Positions 8,878-17,453 of a stretch of DNA of 64,000 nt are shown in pieces. The stretch covers positions 752,890-816,889 of the forward strand of contig NZ_ML123034.1 of NCBI RefSeq assembly GCF_003846185.1. The letters are read 5' to 3'. How positions within the stretch are numbered: position 1 is the first letter of the stretch; every line of letters starts with the position of its first letter. The notes under the pieces are model-generated. The model saw nothing but the letters and a program-made list of their open reading frames with translations, made no database searches and had not been told where the DNA came from. The position numbers and the translations under genes were made by a program. The stretch is from Streptomyces sp. ADI96-02 (GTDB lineage Bacteria; Actinomycetota; Actinomycetes; Streptomycetales; Streptomycetaceae).

Positions 8878-9687
8878 ATGACAGGAACGCGTACCGCTCC
8901 CCGTGCCCTCGCCACCGCTGCCGCCGCCCTGTTCGCCGTGACCGCCGTCCCGCCCGCGGCCGGGGCGCAGGAGGGGCCGAAGGCGCCCGAGGAGTTCGTC
9001 TCGCTGCGCTCGGTGGATCCGACGATCCTCCAGGACATGCGCTACGCCACGGCGCACAACTTCCTCGGTGAGCGGGTGGACGGCTACCGGCAGCCCCTGT
9101 GCGTCCTGACCCGGCCCGCGGCCCGTGCGCTGCACCGGGCGCAGGAGCGGCTGCTGCGCCGGGGGTACTCGCTGAAGGTGTACGACTGCTACCGGCCGCA
9201 GCGGGCGGTGGACCAGTTCGTCCGCTGGGCGCGGGATCCGGACGACCAGTCGATGAAGGCGGAGTTCTATCCGCGGGTCGACAAGTCCCGCCTGATCCCG
9301 GACGGGTACATCGCGGAGAAGTCCGGGCACAGCCGCGGCAGCACGGTCGATCTCACCCTGGTGCGACTCCCGGCCGCGCCGACCCGGCCGTACCGGCCCG
9401 GCGAGCGGCTGGTCCCCTGCTTCGCGCCGCAGGACAAGCGGTTCCCGGACAACTCGGTGGACATGGGGACCGGTTACGACTGCTTCGACGCCCTGTCCCA
9501 TACGGACGACCCGCGGATCGGGGGCGTTCAGCGCGCCAACCGGCAGTTCCTGAAGCGGACGCTGGGCGATCTCGGTTTCGTCAACCTGCCCGAGGAATGG
9601 TGGCACTTCACGTTCACACCGGAGACGTTCCCGGACACCTACTTCGACTTCCCGGTCTCCGAACGCTCGCTGAGCGGCGCCCGGTAG
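8878..9687 (+). CDS. Secreted D-Ala-D-Ala dipeptidase (VanX/M15D family)
   Basis: A 269-aa exported zinc dipeptidase. Residues 1-30 form a signal peptide (basic start TRTAPRA, hydrophobic alanine-rich core, AGAQ cleavage region). The M15 zinc-site motif SGHSRGSTVDLTL supplies H151 and D158, and EEWWHF supplies E240 and H243, matching the S-x-H-x-x-G-x-A-x-D and E-x-x-H pattern of VanX. The short VanX of vancomycin resistance is cytoplasmic and about 200 aa. This exported form is more likely a cell-wall peptide recycling or peptidoglycan D,D-dipeptidase. No vanHA genes are adjacent, so a resistance role is not supported by context. Confidence 0.88.
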   Translation: MTGTRTAPRALATAAAALFAVTAVPPAAGAQEGPKAPEEFVSLRSVDPTILQDMRYATAHNFLGERVDGYRQPLCVLTRPAARALHRAQERLLRRGYSLKVYDCYRPQRAVDQFVRWARDPDDQSMKAEFYPRVDKSRLIPDGYIAEKSGHSRGSTVDLTLVRLPAAPTRPYRPGERLVPCFAPQDKRFPDNSVDMGTGYDCFDALSHTDDPRIGGVQRANRQFLKRTLGDLGFVNLPEEWWHFTFTPETFPDTYFDFPVSERSLSGAR

Positions 9688-9826
9688 CCGGGAAAGGACC
9701 GCAGGGACGAGGGCCGTTCGGCGAACGGGCAACCGGGACCACCCCCGTGGGCTCCGGCAGCCCGTTCTTCGTCTCGGACGCGAAAGAGGCGTGTCCGGTT
9801 GCGCTTCGGGCGGTTACGGTGCCCGT

Positions 9827-10174
9827 ATGTCACAGCAGACGTTCGATTCGTACGAGGAATTCTGGCCGTACTACGTGGCGATGCACTCGCGTGCCGCCAC
9901 CCGCTGGGTCCATCTGACGGGCACGCTGACCGGGCTCTCGATCGCCGCGTACGGGCTGGCGCGGGGGCGCGCGCGGTATCTGGCCGCTCTGCCGCTGATC
10001 GGGTACGGGACGGCCTGGCCCGCGCACTTCCTGATCGAGAAGAACAACCCGGCCACGTTCGGGCATCCGGCTTGGTCGCTGCGGGGCGACGCGCAGATGA
10101 TCGGGATGATGCTCGCCGGGCGCGACGCGGAGCTGGCGGAGACCGCTGCGAAGTGGCTGGCCGAGCGCCGCTGA
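9827..10174 (+). CDS. DUF962 (Mpo1-like) small membrane protein
   Basis: A 115-aa protein with the DUF962 pattern: FDSYEEFWPYYVAMHSR, then WVHLTGTLTG and PAHFLIEKNNPATFGHP, with the conserved H-x-x-x-K/N-type histidines that are also seen in yeast Mpo1, an iron-dependent fatty acid alpha-oxidation dioxygenase. Two hydrophobic segments (TGLSIAAYGLA and YLAALPLIGYG) suggest a membrane hairpin. The ATG at 9827 fits the conserved N-terminus MSQQTFDSYEEF. The enzymatic role in bacteria is unproven. It stands alone, between the dipeptidase and the DUF35/thiolase pair. Confidence 0.82.
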   Translation: MSQQTFDSYEEFWPYYVAMHSRAATRWVHLTGTLTGLSIAAYGLARGRARYLAALPLIGYGTAWPAHFLIEKNNPATFGHPAWSLRGDAQMIGMMLAGRDAELAETAAKWLAERR

Positions 10175-10300
10175 GCCGGCCCGTCGAGGCGTTCGGCGGA
10201 GGATTTTCGCGCCGGGGTGGGCGAGCCGCGCCTCTCGCCGGGCGCGGTTCCCCGTGGCACACTTCTGACGTTCCGTCAGCTCTGTTGCCGGGGAGGGGCT

Positions 10301-10774
10301 TTGTCGCGCACACGCACACCCGTGGTGGCCGGATGGTTCACCGAGGACGTCTCCGAGGAGGACTTCCGGCTGCTGGGCACCCGCTGTTCGGCCTGCCGGT
10401 CGGTCCACTTCCCCCGCGAGGACGGCCGCTGCCGGAACCCCGGCTGCCCGGGTGGTGAGCTGGAGGAGGTGCCGCTGTCGAAGCACGGCACGGTCTGGTC
10501 GTGCACCGACTCCCGCTACCGGCCCCCGCCCCCGTACGCCTCCGACCCCGGCGTCCCGTGGACGCCGTTCACCCTGGTCGCCGTCGAGCTGGCCGCCGAG
10601 CGGATGGTGGTGCTGGGGCAGGCCGCGCCCGGGGTGGGCGTGGCCGATGTGCCCGTGGGCTCGACGGTGGAGGTCGTGCCCGGCGAGCCGGCCGGCTGCG
10701 CGGCGGCGGACGGCGGGTGCGCGACGTGGCACTGGCGGCCCGTCGCGCGCGCCGAGGGGCCGGGTGCGCCATGA
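10301..10774 (+). CDS. DUF35 zinc-ribbon/OB-fold protein, thiolase partner
   Basis: A 157-aa protein with an N-terminal rubredoxin-like zinc ribbon (CSACRSVHFPREDGRCRNPGC, i.e. C-x-x-C followed by C-x-x-x-x-C) and a C-terminal OB fold (GTVWSCTDSR to EVVPGEP). DUF35 proteins act as obligate partners of SCP2-type thiolases and HMG-CoA synthases, channelling acyl-CoA. The start is a TTG at 10301 because GGGAGGGG lies 5 bases upstream; no ATG is better placed. Its TGA overlaps the ATG of the thiolase (ATGA), so the two are translationally coupled. This is the arrangement of Ltp2/ChsH2-type aldolases in steroid side-chain degradation. Confidence 0.85.
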   Translation: MSRTRTPVVAGWFTEDVSEEDFRLLGTRCSACRSVHFPREDGRCRNPGCPGGELEEVPLSKHGTVWSCTDSRYRPPPPYASDPGVPWTPFTLVAVELAAERMVVLGQAAPGVGVADVPVGSTVEVVPGEPAGCAAADGGCATWHWRPVARAEGPGAP

Positions 10775-11961
10775 ACGGCGACGTGGCGGTGCTCGGGGCC
10801 GGCATGCACCCCTGGGGCAAGTGGGGCCGGAGCTTCGTGGAGTACGGCCGGGCGGCGGCCGAGGCCGCTCTCGCGGACGCGGGCGTCGGCTGGCCCCGGG
10901 TGCGCTCGGTGGTCGGGGCGCAGACGGTCCGCGGCGGCTATCCCGGGTACGTGGCCGGGGCGACGTTCGCACGGGCGCTGGGATGGCAGGGCGCCACGGT
11001 GACGTCCGTGTACGCCGCGTGCGCCTCGGGGGCGCAGGCGATCGGCGCGGCGCGGGCCCAGATCCTGGCGGGGCTGGCGGACGTGGTCCTCGTGGTGGGG
11101 GCCGACGCCGCGCCCAAGGGGTTCTTCGCCCCGGCGGGCGGGGAGCGGCCGGACGACCCCGACTGGCTGCGCTTCCGGCTGCTCGGGGCGACGAACCCGG
11201 CGTACTTCGGGCTGTTCGCGCGTCGCCGTATGGCGCTGTACGGCGACTGTCCGGAGGACTTCGCGCTCGTCAAGGTGAAGAACGCGGCGATGGGCGCGCT
11301 CAACGCCCACGCCCGCTACCGGAAGCCGGTGACGGCGGCCGAGGTGGCGGCGTCCGCGATGGTCGCCGATCCCCTCCGGCTGCTGGACATCTGCGCCACC
11401 TCCGACGGCGCGGCGGCGCTGGTGCTGTCCAGCATGGACTTCGCCCGCCGGTCCGGAGCGGCCGATCCGGTCCGCATCAGGGCGGTCTCCACCGTGACGC
11501 CGACCTTCCCCCGGACGGTGCTGGACCTGCCGGACATCGGCACCGACTCGGCGGTCGCCGTGGACCCGCCGGCGGAGTCCTTCCGCGCCTCCATCGCCCG
11601 TGCCGCCTACGAGGAGGCCGGCGTGGGGCCGGAGGACCTGTCCCTGGCGGAGGTGTACGACCTGTCCACCGCCCTGGAGCTGGAGTGGTACGAGGACATC
11701 GGGCTCTGTCGGCCGGGTGAGGGCGCGAAGCTCCTGCGGGAGGGGGCGACAACGCTCGGCGGCCGTGTCCCCGTCAACGCGAGCGGTGGACTGGCCTCGT
11801 TCGGGGAGGCCGTGCCCGCGCAGGCCATCGCGCAGGTCTGCGAGCTGACGTGGCAGTTGCGCGCCCGGGCCGGGGACCGGCAGGTGGAGGGCGCGCGGGT
11901 CGGTATCGCCGCGAACCAGGGGCTGTTCGGGCACGGTTCGGCGGTGGTGGCGGTGCGCTGA
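10771..11961 (+). CDS. SCP2-type thiolase / lipid-transfer protein
   Basis: A 396-aa thiolase-superfamily protein lacking the classic C-terminal acetyl-CoA acetyltransferase signature. The nucleophile region SVYAACASGAQAIGAA carries the cysteine, and the C-terminus has NASGGLASFGEAVPAQ and ANQGLFGHGSAVVA. These are typical of SCP-x/Ltp proteins that cleave or make C-C bonds of CoA esters, often as retro-aldolases with a DUF35 partner. It overlaps the upstream DUF35 gene by ATGA, so they very probably form one complex. No steroid or acyl-CoA pathway genes are adjacent; the substrate is unknown. A strong hairpin follows. Confidence 0.85.
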   Translation: MNGDVAVLGAGMHPWGKWGRSFVEYGRAAAEAALADAGVGWPRVRSVVGAQTVRGGYPGYVAGATFARALGWQGATVTSVYAACASGAQAIGAARAQILAGLADVVLVVGADAAPKGFFAPAGGERPDDPDWLRFRLLGATNPAYFGLFARRRMALYGDCPEDFALVKVKNAAMGALNAHARYRKPVTAAEVAASAMVADPLRLLDICATSDGAAALVLSSMDFARRSGAADPVRIRAVSTVTPTFPRTVLDLPDIGTDSAVAVDPPAESFRASIARAAYEEAGVGPEDLSLAEVYDLSTALELEWYEDIGLCRPGEGAKLLREGATTLGGRVPVNASGGLASFGEAVPAQAIAQVCELTWQLRARAGDRQVEGARVGIAANQGLFGHGSAVVAVR

Positions 11962-11971
11962 GCGCCGGACC

Positions 11972-12011
11972 GTGCGGCCGGTACCCGTGTCGGCGGGGGT
12001 ACCGGCCGCAC
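11972..12011. terminator. 15-bp perfect hairpin, bidirectional terminator
   Basis: GTGCGGCCGGTACCC (11972-11986) and GGGTACCGGCCGCAC (11997-12011) pair perfectly around a 10-nt loop. It lies between the convergent 3' ends of the thiolase and cvnD genes. Confidence 0.85.
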
Positions 12012-12021
12012 GCGTCGGCTC

Positions 12022-12627
12022 TCAGGTGGCGACGGGCGCGCGGGCGCGCGCCGCACGCTCCAGGGCGTGCTCGACCACCGCGACCAGCACGTCGCGCGAG
12101 GAGGAGAAGTCCCGCGCGTCGCACAGGAGCACCGGCACCTCGGGGTCCAGGTCGAGGGCGGCCCGCACCGTCTCGGACGGGAAGCGGTCGGCTCCTTCGA
12201 AGCAGTTGACGGCCACCGTGAACGGGATCGACCGGCGCTCGAAGTAGTCGACCGCGGCGAAGCAGTCCTCCAGCCGCCGGGTGTCGGCGAGGACGACGGC
12301 TCCCAGGGCGCCCTGGGCCAGTTCGTCCCAGAGGAACCAGAAGCGGTGCTGCCCCGGCGTGCCGAACAGGTAGAGCACCAGGTCCTCGCGGAGCGTGATC
12401 CGCCCGAAGTCCATCGCCACCGTGGTGGTGGTCTTCTCCTCGACGCCGGCCAGGTCGTCCACCGGGCGGCCCGCCTCGGTCAGCCGTTCCTCCGTGCGCA
12501 GCGGCCGGATCTCGCTGACCGCCGCGACCATCGTCGTCTTGCCCACGCCGAATCCGCCCGCCACCAGGATTTTCAGCGTAACGGGCTCGACGGGCCGCTT
12601 CGTGCGGCTAGAGCGCCCGAAGGCCAT
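12022..12627 (-). CDS. cvnD: Conservon small GTP-binding protein CvnD
   Basis: A 201-aa Ras-like GTPase of the Streptomyces conservon family. G1 is AGGFGVGKTT (residues 23-32), and the switch/G3 region FGTPGQHRF replaces the classic DxxG. The usual NKxD is replaced by VNCFEGAD, as is common in this family. It overlaps the upstream cvnC stop by 20 bp. Conservon GTPases associate with the roadblock protein CvnB and the kinase-like CvnA at the membrane to act like a bacterial G-protein-coupled signalling complex affecting differentiation and secondary metabolism (known for Cvn9 and Cvn1). The signal for this copy is unknown. Confidence 0.93.
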   Translation of the reverse strand: MAFGRSSRTKRPVEPVTLKILVAGGFGVGKTTMVAAVSEIRPLRTEERLTEAGRPVDDLAGVEEKTTTTVAMDFGRITLREDLVLYLFGTPGQHRFWFLWDELAQGALGAVVLADTRRLEDCFAAVDYFERRSIPFTVAVNCFEGADRFPSETVRAALDLDPEVPVLLCDARDFSSSRDVLVAVVEHALERAARARAPVAT

Positions 12628-13045
12628 TGATCACCTCGCGAAGAATGTTCACGTCCGGCAGTTCGGCCGGCGGAACGGGGCGGGTCACGTGCACCAGTTC
12701 GTCCTCGACGAGGTCGCCGACCAGGACCCGCACCACACCGACCGGGAGGTCGAGGCCCGCGGCGAGCTCGGCGATGGACTGGGGCGTATCGCTGCAGAGT
12801 TCTACGATCCGGACGTGTTCGGGCGCGAGCGTCTGGTCCCGGCCGGGATCGTCCGCGGCCGGTTCGGGCACCACAAGGGCGATCAGGTCGAGCCGGTGGC
12901 GGGTGGCACTGCTGGTACGCCCCCGGGTCATGGCGTACGGGCGGACCACCGGCCCCGCCTCCGCGTCGTACCACCGCGAGGACTGCGGATCGATGGGGCC
13001 GGGCGAGGATCCGGGGTCCGCGCCCCGGGGGGAGTCAGCGCTCAT
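12608..13045 (-). CDS. cvnC: Conservon DUF742 protein CvnC
   Basis: A 145-aa DUF742 protein. It shows the conserved VRPYAMTRGRT start of the domain, the RIVELCSDTPQSIAELAA helix-turn-helix-like segment and the family C-terminus LPDVNILREVINGLRAL. DUF742 proteins are the third member of every conservon, between the roadblock protein and the GTPase. The gene starts 9 bp after cvnB ends and its end overlaps cvnD. The predicted winged-helix fold suggests a scaffold or DNA-binding role that has not been shown. Confidence 0.93.
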   Translation of the reverse strand: MSADSPRGADPGSSPGPIDPQSSRWYDAEAGPVVRPYAMTRGRTSSATRHRLDLIALVVPEPAADDPGRDQTLAPEHVRIVELCSDTPQSIAELAAGLDLPVGVVRVLVGDLVEDELVHVTRPVPPAELPDVNILREVINGLRAL

Positions 13046-13054
13046 GCCGGACCC

Positions 13055-13513
13055 TCACCCCCCGGCGGGCAGACCGGTCGTCCGCGGGGCGTTGGCCAGG
13101 TGGGCCCCCACGCGCTTGACCATCAACGTCATCTCGTACGCCACCTGGCCCACGTCGGAGTCGGATTCGGCCAGGACGGCGAGGCAGCTGCCGTCGCCGG
13201 CGGCGGTGATGAAGAGGAACGCCTCGTCCAGTTCGACGACGGTCTGGCGGACCCGGCCGGCGTCGAAGTGGCGTCCCACGCCCTTGGCGAGGCTGTGGAA
13301 CCCGGAGGCGACGGCGGCCAGATGCTCGCTGTCCTCCCGGGTCAGGTCCTGCGAGGCGCCGGTGGCGAGCCCGTCGCTGGAGAGCACCAGCGCCTTGCGG
13401 ATGCTGGCGACGCGCTGGACGAGTTCGTCGAGCAGCCAGTTCAGTTCGCCCGAGCCGTGGCGTGCGGAGCCCTGGCGTGCGGAGTCGGGTGCTGCGGCGT
13501 TCGGTGCGGTCAT
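13055..13513 (-). CDS. cvnB: Conservon roadblock/LC7 protein CvnB
   Basis: A 152-aa roadblock/LC7 domain protein. The core runs from LNWLLDELVQRVASI through KALVLSSDGLA to EMTLMVKRVGAHLAN. Roadblock proteins act as GTPase-activating or docking partners (MglB-like) for small GTPases such as CvnD. The ATG overlaps the cvnA stop (ATGA), so synthesis is coupled. The extra 25 N-terminal residues are alanine-rich and contain a short QGSARHGSG repeat. Confidence 0.93.
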   Translation of the reverse strand: MTAPNAAAPDSARQGSARHGSGELNWLLDELVQRVASIRKALVLSSDGLATGASQDLTREDSEHLAAVASGFHSLAKGVGRHFDAGRVRQTVVELDEAFLFITAAGDGSCLAVLAESDSDVGQVAYEMTLMVKRVGAHLANAPRTTGLPAGG

Positions 13514-16374
13514 CGACCGTCCCCTCCCGGAGTGGTTCCTGGTGCTGTTCCGCCGGGGCCGTTCGCGTCCTCGGCGTTCTGCCGACGACCGCGCTGCCAG
13601 CCGCGTTGGAGTGAGGCCATGCGGTTGCGTACGTCGTCCGCGTCCCGGTCGAAGTCGTCGGCCGTGTCCACGGGCGCCCGGTGCGGAGTCCGGTCTGCGG
13701 AGTCCTCACGGAGCTGGGGGGCGAGGCTGGCCTGCCGGACCCGCCGGGGCAGGCCGCCCACGGTGTCGGGCGCGGCCGGGCCGTCCGGCGCGGAGGCGGC
13801 CTCGCGGGGCGTCTCGGCGGGGCGGGGCTCGCGCGGTGTGGGCGGCGGGTGGGAAGCGCCGCCGGCAGCGGCGGGGCCGGCGGTCTCCTCGGCGCGCTCC
13901 GTGCCCTCGGTGCGGTCGCCGCCGGTGTGGGCGACCGGTCCGGTCGCGGCGCGCGGCTCGGCCGCCGCGCCGCCCCGGTCCGGGTGGCCGACGCGGCGGC
14001 CCCCGTCGGTGACGAGTGTCGGGGGCTTGCGGCGGGGCAGCGGCACCGGTCCGGCCGGGCGCATGGGACGGACCTCGGCGGTGGGGCCCTCCCCGTGGTC
14101 GCGGGCGTGCTGGTCGCGGTCGGCGGCGCGACGCGGTTCGCGGGCGCGGAAGATGCCGCCGTGCCCGCTCTCGGTGTCCTCCAGGTCGCGGACGCCGTCG
14201 AGCACCGGGCCGAGGGCCGGGTCCAGGGAGCGGTCCAGCGGTTCGCCGGGGAAGTCCAGCCCTCCCACGGGGGCCTCCAGTTCGACCGGGCCGTCCAGGA
14301 CGCCCGAGCCCGTGCGCTGGGTGGGGACCGGGGCGAGCACGGCGGACCGGCCGGCCGCCCGGCGGTCTCCGGGCGCCCGCGGACCGTCGCGGCGGGAGCC
14401 GTCGGCGTCGTCGCGGCGGCCGGAGCCGATCGCCCGCTCGGCGCGGCGGTCGAGGCGGAAGCCGGTGCCGTGGGTGTCGGGGGCGTCGGTGAGCAGGTCG
14501 GCGGGGATGAACACGACGGCCGTGGTGCCTCCGTACGGCGATTTCTGGAGGGAGACCCGGACGTTCTGCCGCTGGGCGAGGCGGCTGACCACGAAGAGGC
14601 CGAGCCGGTCGGTGTCGGAGAGTTCGAAGTCGGGGGTCTCGGAGAGCCGGAGGTTGGCGTCGAGCAGCACGTCCGCCGGCATGCCGAGGCCGCGGTCGTG
14701 GATTTCGAGGGTGAAGCCGTTGGAGACGCGTTCGCCGTGCACCTGGACCGCGGTGTGCGGGGGCGAGAAGACGGTGGCGTTCTCCAGGAGTTCGGCGATC
14801 AGGTGGGTGAGGTCGGCCACGGCGGGGCCGCCCACTCCGATGCGGGGCAGCCGGCGGACCTCGACGCGCTCGTAGTCCTCGACCTCGGCGACGGCGGCCC
14901 GGACCACGTCCATCAGCTGGATCGGCTTGCGCCACTGCCGGGAGGGGGCGGCTCCGGAGAGGATCACGAGCCCTTCGGCGTGCCGCCGCATGCGGGTCGT
15001 GAGGTGGTCCAGGCGGAACAGGTCGGCGAGCTCGTCGCTGCTCTCGGTGCGGCGCTCCATGGCGTCCAGCAGGGTGAGCTGGCGGTGCAGCAGGACCTGG
15101 TTGCGGCGGGCGAGGTTGACGAAGACCTCGGAGACGCCGCGGCGCATGTCGGCCTGTTTGACGGCGGCCTCGACGGCGGCCCGCTGGAGGGTGTTGAGGG
15201 CCTGGCCGACCTGCCCGATCTCGTCGGGCCCGTGGCTGAGGTGCGGGGCCTCGGTCTCGACGTCGATCTGCTCGCCCGCGGCCAGCCGGCGCATGACGCT
15301 CGGGAGGCGGACGCCGGAGACCTCGTGGGCGTCCTTGCGGAGCCGGGACAGGTCGCGTACGAGCCGGCGGGCGATGCGTACGGAGACGAAGATCGAGACG
15401 ATCAGGGCCAGGAAACCGAGGACTCCGGCGATCCCGGCCTGGACCAGGACCCGGATTCCGGCCGGTTTGGCACGGTCGTGGAAGCGGTGGCCCATCTCGG
15501 TGTAGTCGGCGGCCAGCCGGTCCAGGACGGGCGGGGCCGCCTCCTGCCAGCGTTCCGCGTCGACGGGGCCGGGGCGGTTCGCGGGGCCGGCGGCGATGAG
15601 GGCGTTCTCGGCGGTGCGCAGCGGTTCGGCGGCCGGGCTGTCCCAGAAGAGTTCGACGCGCCGGCGTTCGCCGGCGGGGAGGTTTTCGAGACTCAGGTCG
15701 TAGAGCATCTCGCGCTGGGCCACCAGGCCCGATATCCGGCGCAGTTCGGTGGTGGTGAACCGCCCGGCGATGAGGCCCGAGGCGACCAGCGCGTCCTCGC
15801 GGGCGAGCATCTCGCGAGCCCGGGAGATGCCGACCAGGGCCCGCACCTGCTGGTCCACCGTGAGGTTCTCCGTGGTGCGGAGCCCGTTGAGGAAGCGGTG
15901 CGAGGGGTCGATCAGGCCGTTGTAGAAGTCCATGGCCTTGGCCCGGCTGATGGTGCGCTTCTCGACCGAGGCGCGCAGCGACTCCAGTCCGTCGGCAGCG
16001 CTCAGGATGGCGTCCAGGCGGGTGCGAGCGGCTCCGTCCAACTCTTCGCGGACGTCCGGGCGGCGGGCGCTGTCCCGGACGTCCGCGACGACCCGGTCCG
16101 TGGCGGCGCGCCGGCGGAGCAGAAGGGGCAGGGCGTCGGAGGCCCGCGGATCGGCGAGGAAGACCAGGGTCTGGCGGCGTTCCGCCTGGATCGCCTGGAC
16201 CGCGCCCTCCAGCGGATGGCCGATGTTCCTCATGACGGGGCCCACGCTCATCAAGTCGTGGGCCTGGCGGCCGGTGACGTACGTGGCCAGGACCCAGAGA
16301 CCGGTGAGCGAGACGAGCGGCACCAGCAGCAATGCCACGATCTTCCTGCGGATGGACCTCCCGCGAAAGCGCAT
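13510..16374 (-). CDS. cvnA: Conservon sensor histidine kinase-like protein CvnA
   Basis: A 954-aa membrane sensor. Residues ~8-35 form the first transmembrane helix (KIVALLLVPLVSLTGLWVLA). An extracytoplasmic nitrate/nitrite-sensing-type helical domain follows to ~310, then a second helix (GIAGVLGFLALIVSIFVSV) and a HAMP linker. A DHp-like region (NLARRNQVLLHRQLTLLDAM) precedes an HATPase_c domain with ENATVFSPP (N box) and DRGLGMP (G1 box). The last ~330 residues are low complexity, rich in Pro, Arg and Asp, and probably disordered. The ATG at 16374 is used because GGGGGAGG lies immediately upstream; the GTG at 16386 overlaps that site. It heads the conservon operon. Confidence 0.92.
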   Translation of the reverse strand: MRFRGRSIRRKIVALLLVPLVSLTGLWVLATYVTGRQAHDLMSVGPVMRNIGHPLEGAVQAIQAERRQTLVFLADPRASDALPLLLRRRAATDRVVADVRDSARRPDVREELDGAARTRLDAILSAADGLESLRASVEKRTISRAKAMDFYNGLIDPSHRFLNGLRTTENLTVDQQVRALVGISRAREMLAREDALVASGLIAGRFTTTELRRISGLVAQREMLYDLSLENLPAGERRRVELFWDSPAAEPLRTAENALIAAGPANRPGPVDAERWQEAAPPVLDRLAADYTEMGHRFHDRAKPAGIRVLVQAGIAGVLGFLALIVSIFVSVRIARRLVRDLSRLRKDAHEVSGVRLPSVMRRLAAGEQIDVETEAPHLSHGPDEIGQVGQALNTLQRAAVEAAVKQADMRRGVSEVFVNLARRNQVLLHRQLTLLDAMERRTESSDELADLFRLDHLTTRMRRHAEGLVILSGAAPSRQWRKPIQLMDVVRAAVAEVEDYERVEVRRLPRIGVGGPAVADLTHLIAELLENATVFSPPHTAVQVHGERVSNGFTLEIHDRGLGMPADVLLDANLRLSETPDFELSDTDRLGLFVVSRLAQRQNVRVSLQKSPYGGTTAVVFIPADLLTDAPDTHGTGFRLDRRAERAIGSGRRDDADGSRRDGPRAPGDRRAAGRSAVLAPVPTQRTGSGVLDGPVELEAPVGGLDFPGEPLDRSLDPALGPVLDGVRDLEDTESGHGGIFRAREPRRAADRDQHARDHGEGPTAEVRPMRPAGPVPLPRRKPPTLVTDGGRRVGHPDRGGAAAEPRAATGPVAHTGGDRTEGTERAEETAGPAAAGGASHPPPTPREPRPAETPREAASAPDGPAAPDTVGGLPRRVRQASLAPQLREDSADRTPHRAPVDTADDFDRDADDVRNRMASLQRGWQRGRRQNAEDANGPGGTAPGTTPGGDGR

Positions 16375-16879
16375 GGCCTCCCCCACATCGGCCCCGCACC
16401 GCGGGGGTGGACTTCTCCCGGTCGTCCCTCGACCCTGCCCCGATTCCCGCCGTGCGTACCCTGGCGTGTCGGACGAAGGCGGGTGAGGGGCCGTCCTGCG
16501 TCAATAAACGGCGTGAGCCTACTACTGACACAGAGACAACTCGACGACGCGTCCGGATGATTTTCGGCCCGGCGCAGCGTTGTTGACCATGAGTTGTCCT
16601 GGTATTGCCGGAGATCAATTTCGCGAAAGCGACAGAGGATCTCCGCCGGACCTCCGAATACGGGCACGCGCCAGTTGGCCGGAATTCTTCCTTCGGTGGC
16701 GTGCCGGCGGCCTGGAGGAGGGTCGCGGGGAATCTTCGGAGCCGGTGGTTCGTCCATATGTACGGGGTAGACGCAGAGCGGGGGCGTGCGCGGTACGGCG
16801 GACTCCATCCGCCCGCGTAGAACCGGCGCAAGCCGGGCAGCCACCCTGAAGTCGGACAGTGGTGGGGAGTTGAAGGTCC
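16375..16879. other. Divergent intergenic region, cvnA and membrane protein gene
   Basis: About 500 bp with visibly lower GC than its surroundings near 16,490-16,700. It must carry the conservon promoter to the left and the promoter for the 157-aa gene to the right. A 71-codon frame (16605-16820, +) is open but has no ribosome site and mixed third positions, so I do not call it. No repeats or RNA genes are evident. Confidence 0.5.
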
Positions 16880-17353
16880 TTGAGCACGCAGGAGCGCGGC
16901 AGCACCGGAGCACCGGTCGGCGCCGCGGGGGCGGACGTCGCGGGCGGGGCGCGGATTCCGCGGCAGTTGTGGGTGGAGGAGCCGGCGGCCAGGCGGCGCA
17001 TGCCCGATGCGGTGCGGACGGCCGCGGTGCGGGCCGTCCTGGCCACGTCGCTGACGATCATCCAGGCGATGATCGCCTTTCTGAGCACGGTGACCGGCTC
17101 CTGGCTGGCCTTCCCGATGGTGCTGAGCAGTGTGGCGAGCACGGTGGTGGCCACCTGGGCGGTGCTGGACGTGTGGGTGACCCGCCAGGTGTGGAACCAG
17201 CGCAACGGCGTCGTGTCGGTGCCGAGCAGCACGGCGCGGCAGATGCGGCGCGAGCGGCGCAGGGCGCAGAAGGCGGCGCGCGCCGCCGACCGGGACGGCC
17301 CGGCCGGGGGCATACGCGACCGGCTGAAGGCCGACGGCCTCTCGCGCGCCTGA
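16880..17353 (+). CDS. Hypothetical small membrane protein
   Basis: A 157-aa protein. Residues ~50-95 contain two hydrophobic segments (AVLATSLTIIQAMIAFLS and WLAFPMVLSSVASTVVATWAV), predicted as transmembrane helices with a short loop. The C-terminal 40 residues are strongly basic (RQMRRERRRAQKAARAADR) and probably cytoplasmic. The start is a TTG at 16880 with GGTGGGGAG about 10 bases upstream; no ATG or GTG gives a better fit. It is divergent from the conservon and faces the SMC-like gene. The function is unknown. Confidence 0.72.
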   Translation: MSTQERGSTGAPVGAAGADVAGGARIPRQLWVEEPAARRRMPDAVRTAAVRAVLATSLTIIQAMIAFLSTVTGSWLAFPMVLSSVASTVVATWAVLDVWVTRQVWNQRNGVVSVPSSTARQMRRERRRAQKAARAADRDGPAGGIRDRLKADGLSRA

Positions 17354-17453
17354 GCGCGCCGTCCCCGTCCCAGCGCCTCGGCTCCTTCCCGGGGTGAAGC
17401 GCCGGGGTGAGGAGCGCCGGGGCGGGGGCGGGCTCCTCGCCGCTTCGGGACCC

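Noticed and set aside
8878..9687. Vancomycin-resistance VanX
   Set aside because: The protein has a signal peptide and no vanH, vanA, vanR or vanS gene is nearby; a cell-wall dipeptidase role is more likely.
16605..16820. 71-codon frame upstream of the 157-aa membrane protein
   Set aside because: No ribosome site, weak third-position GC bias and no recognisable features.
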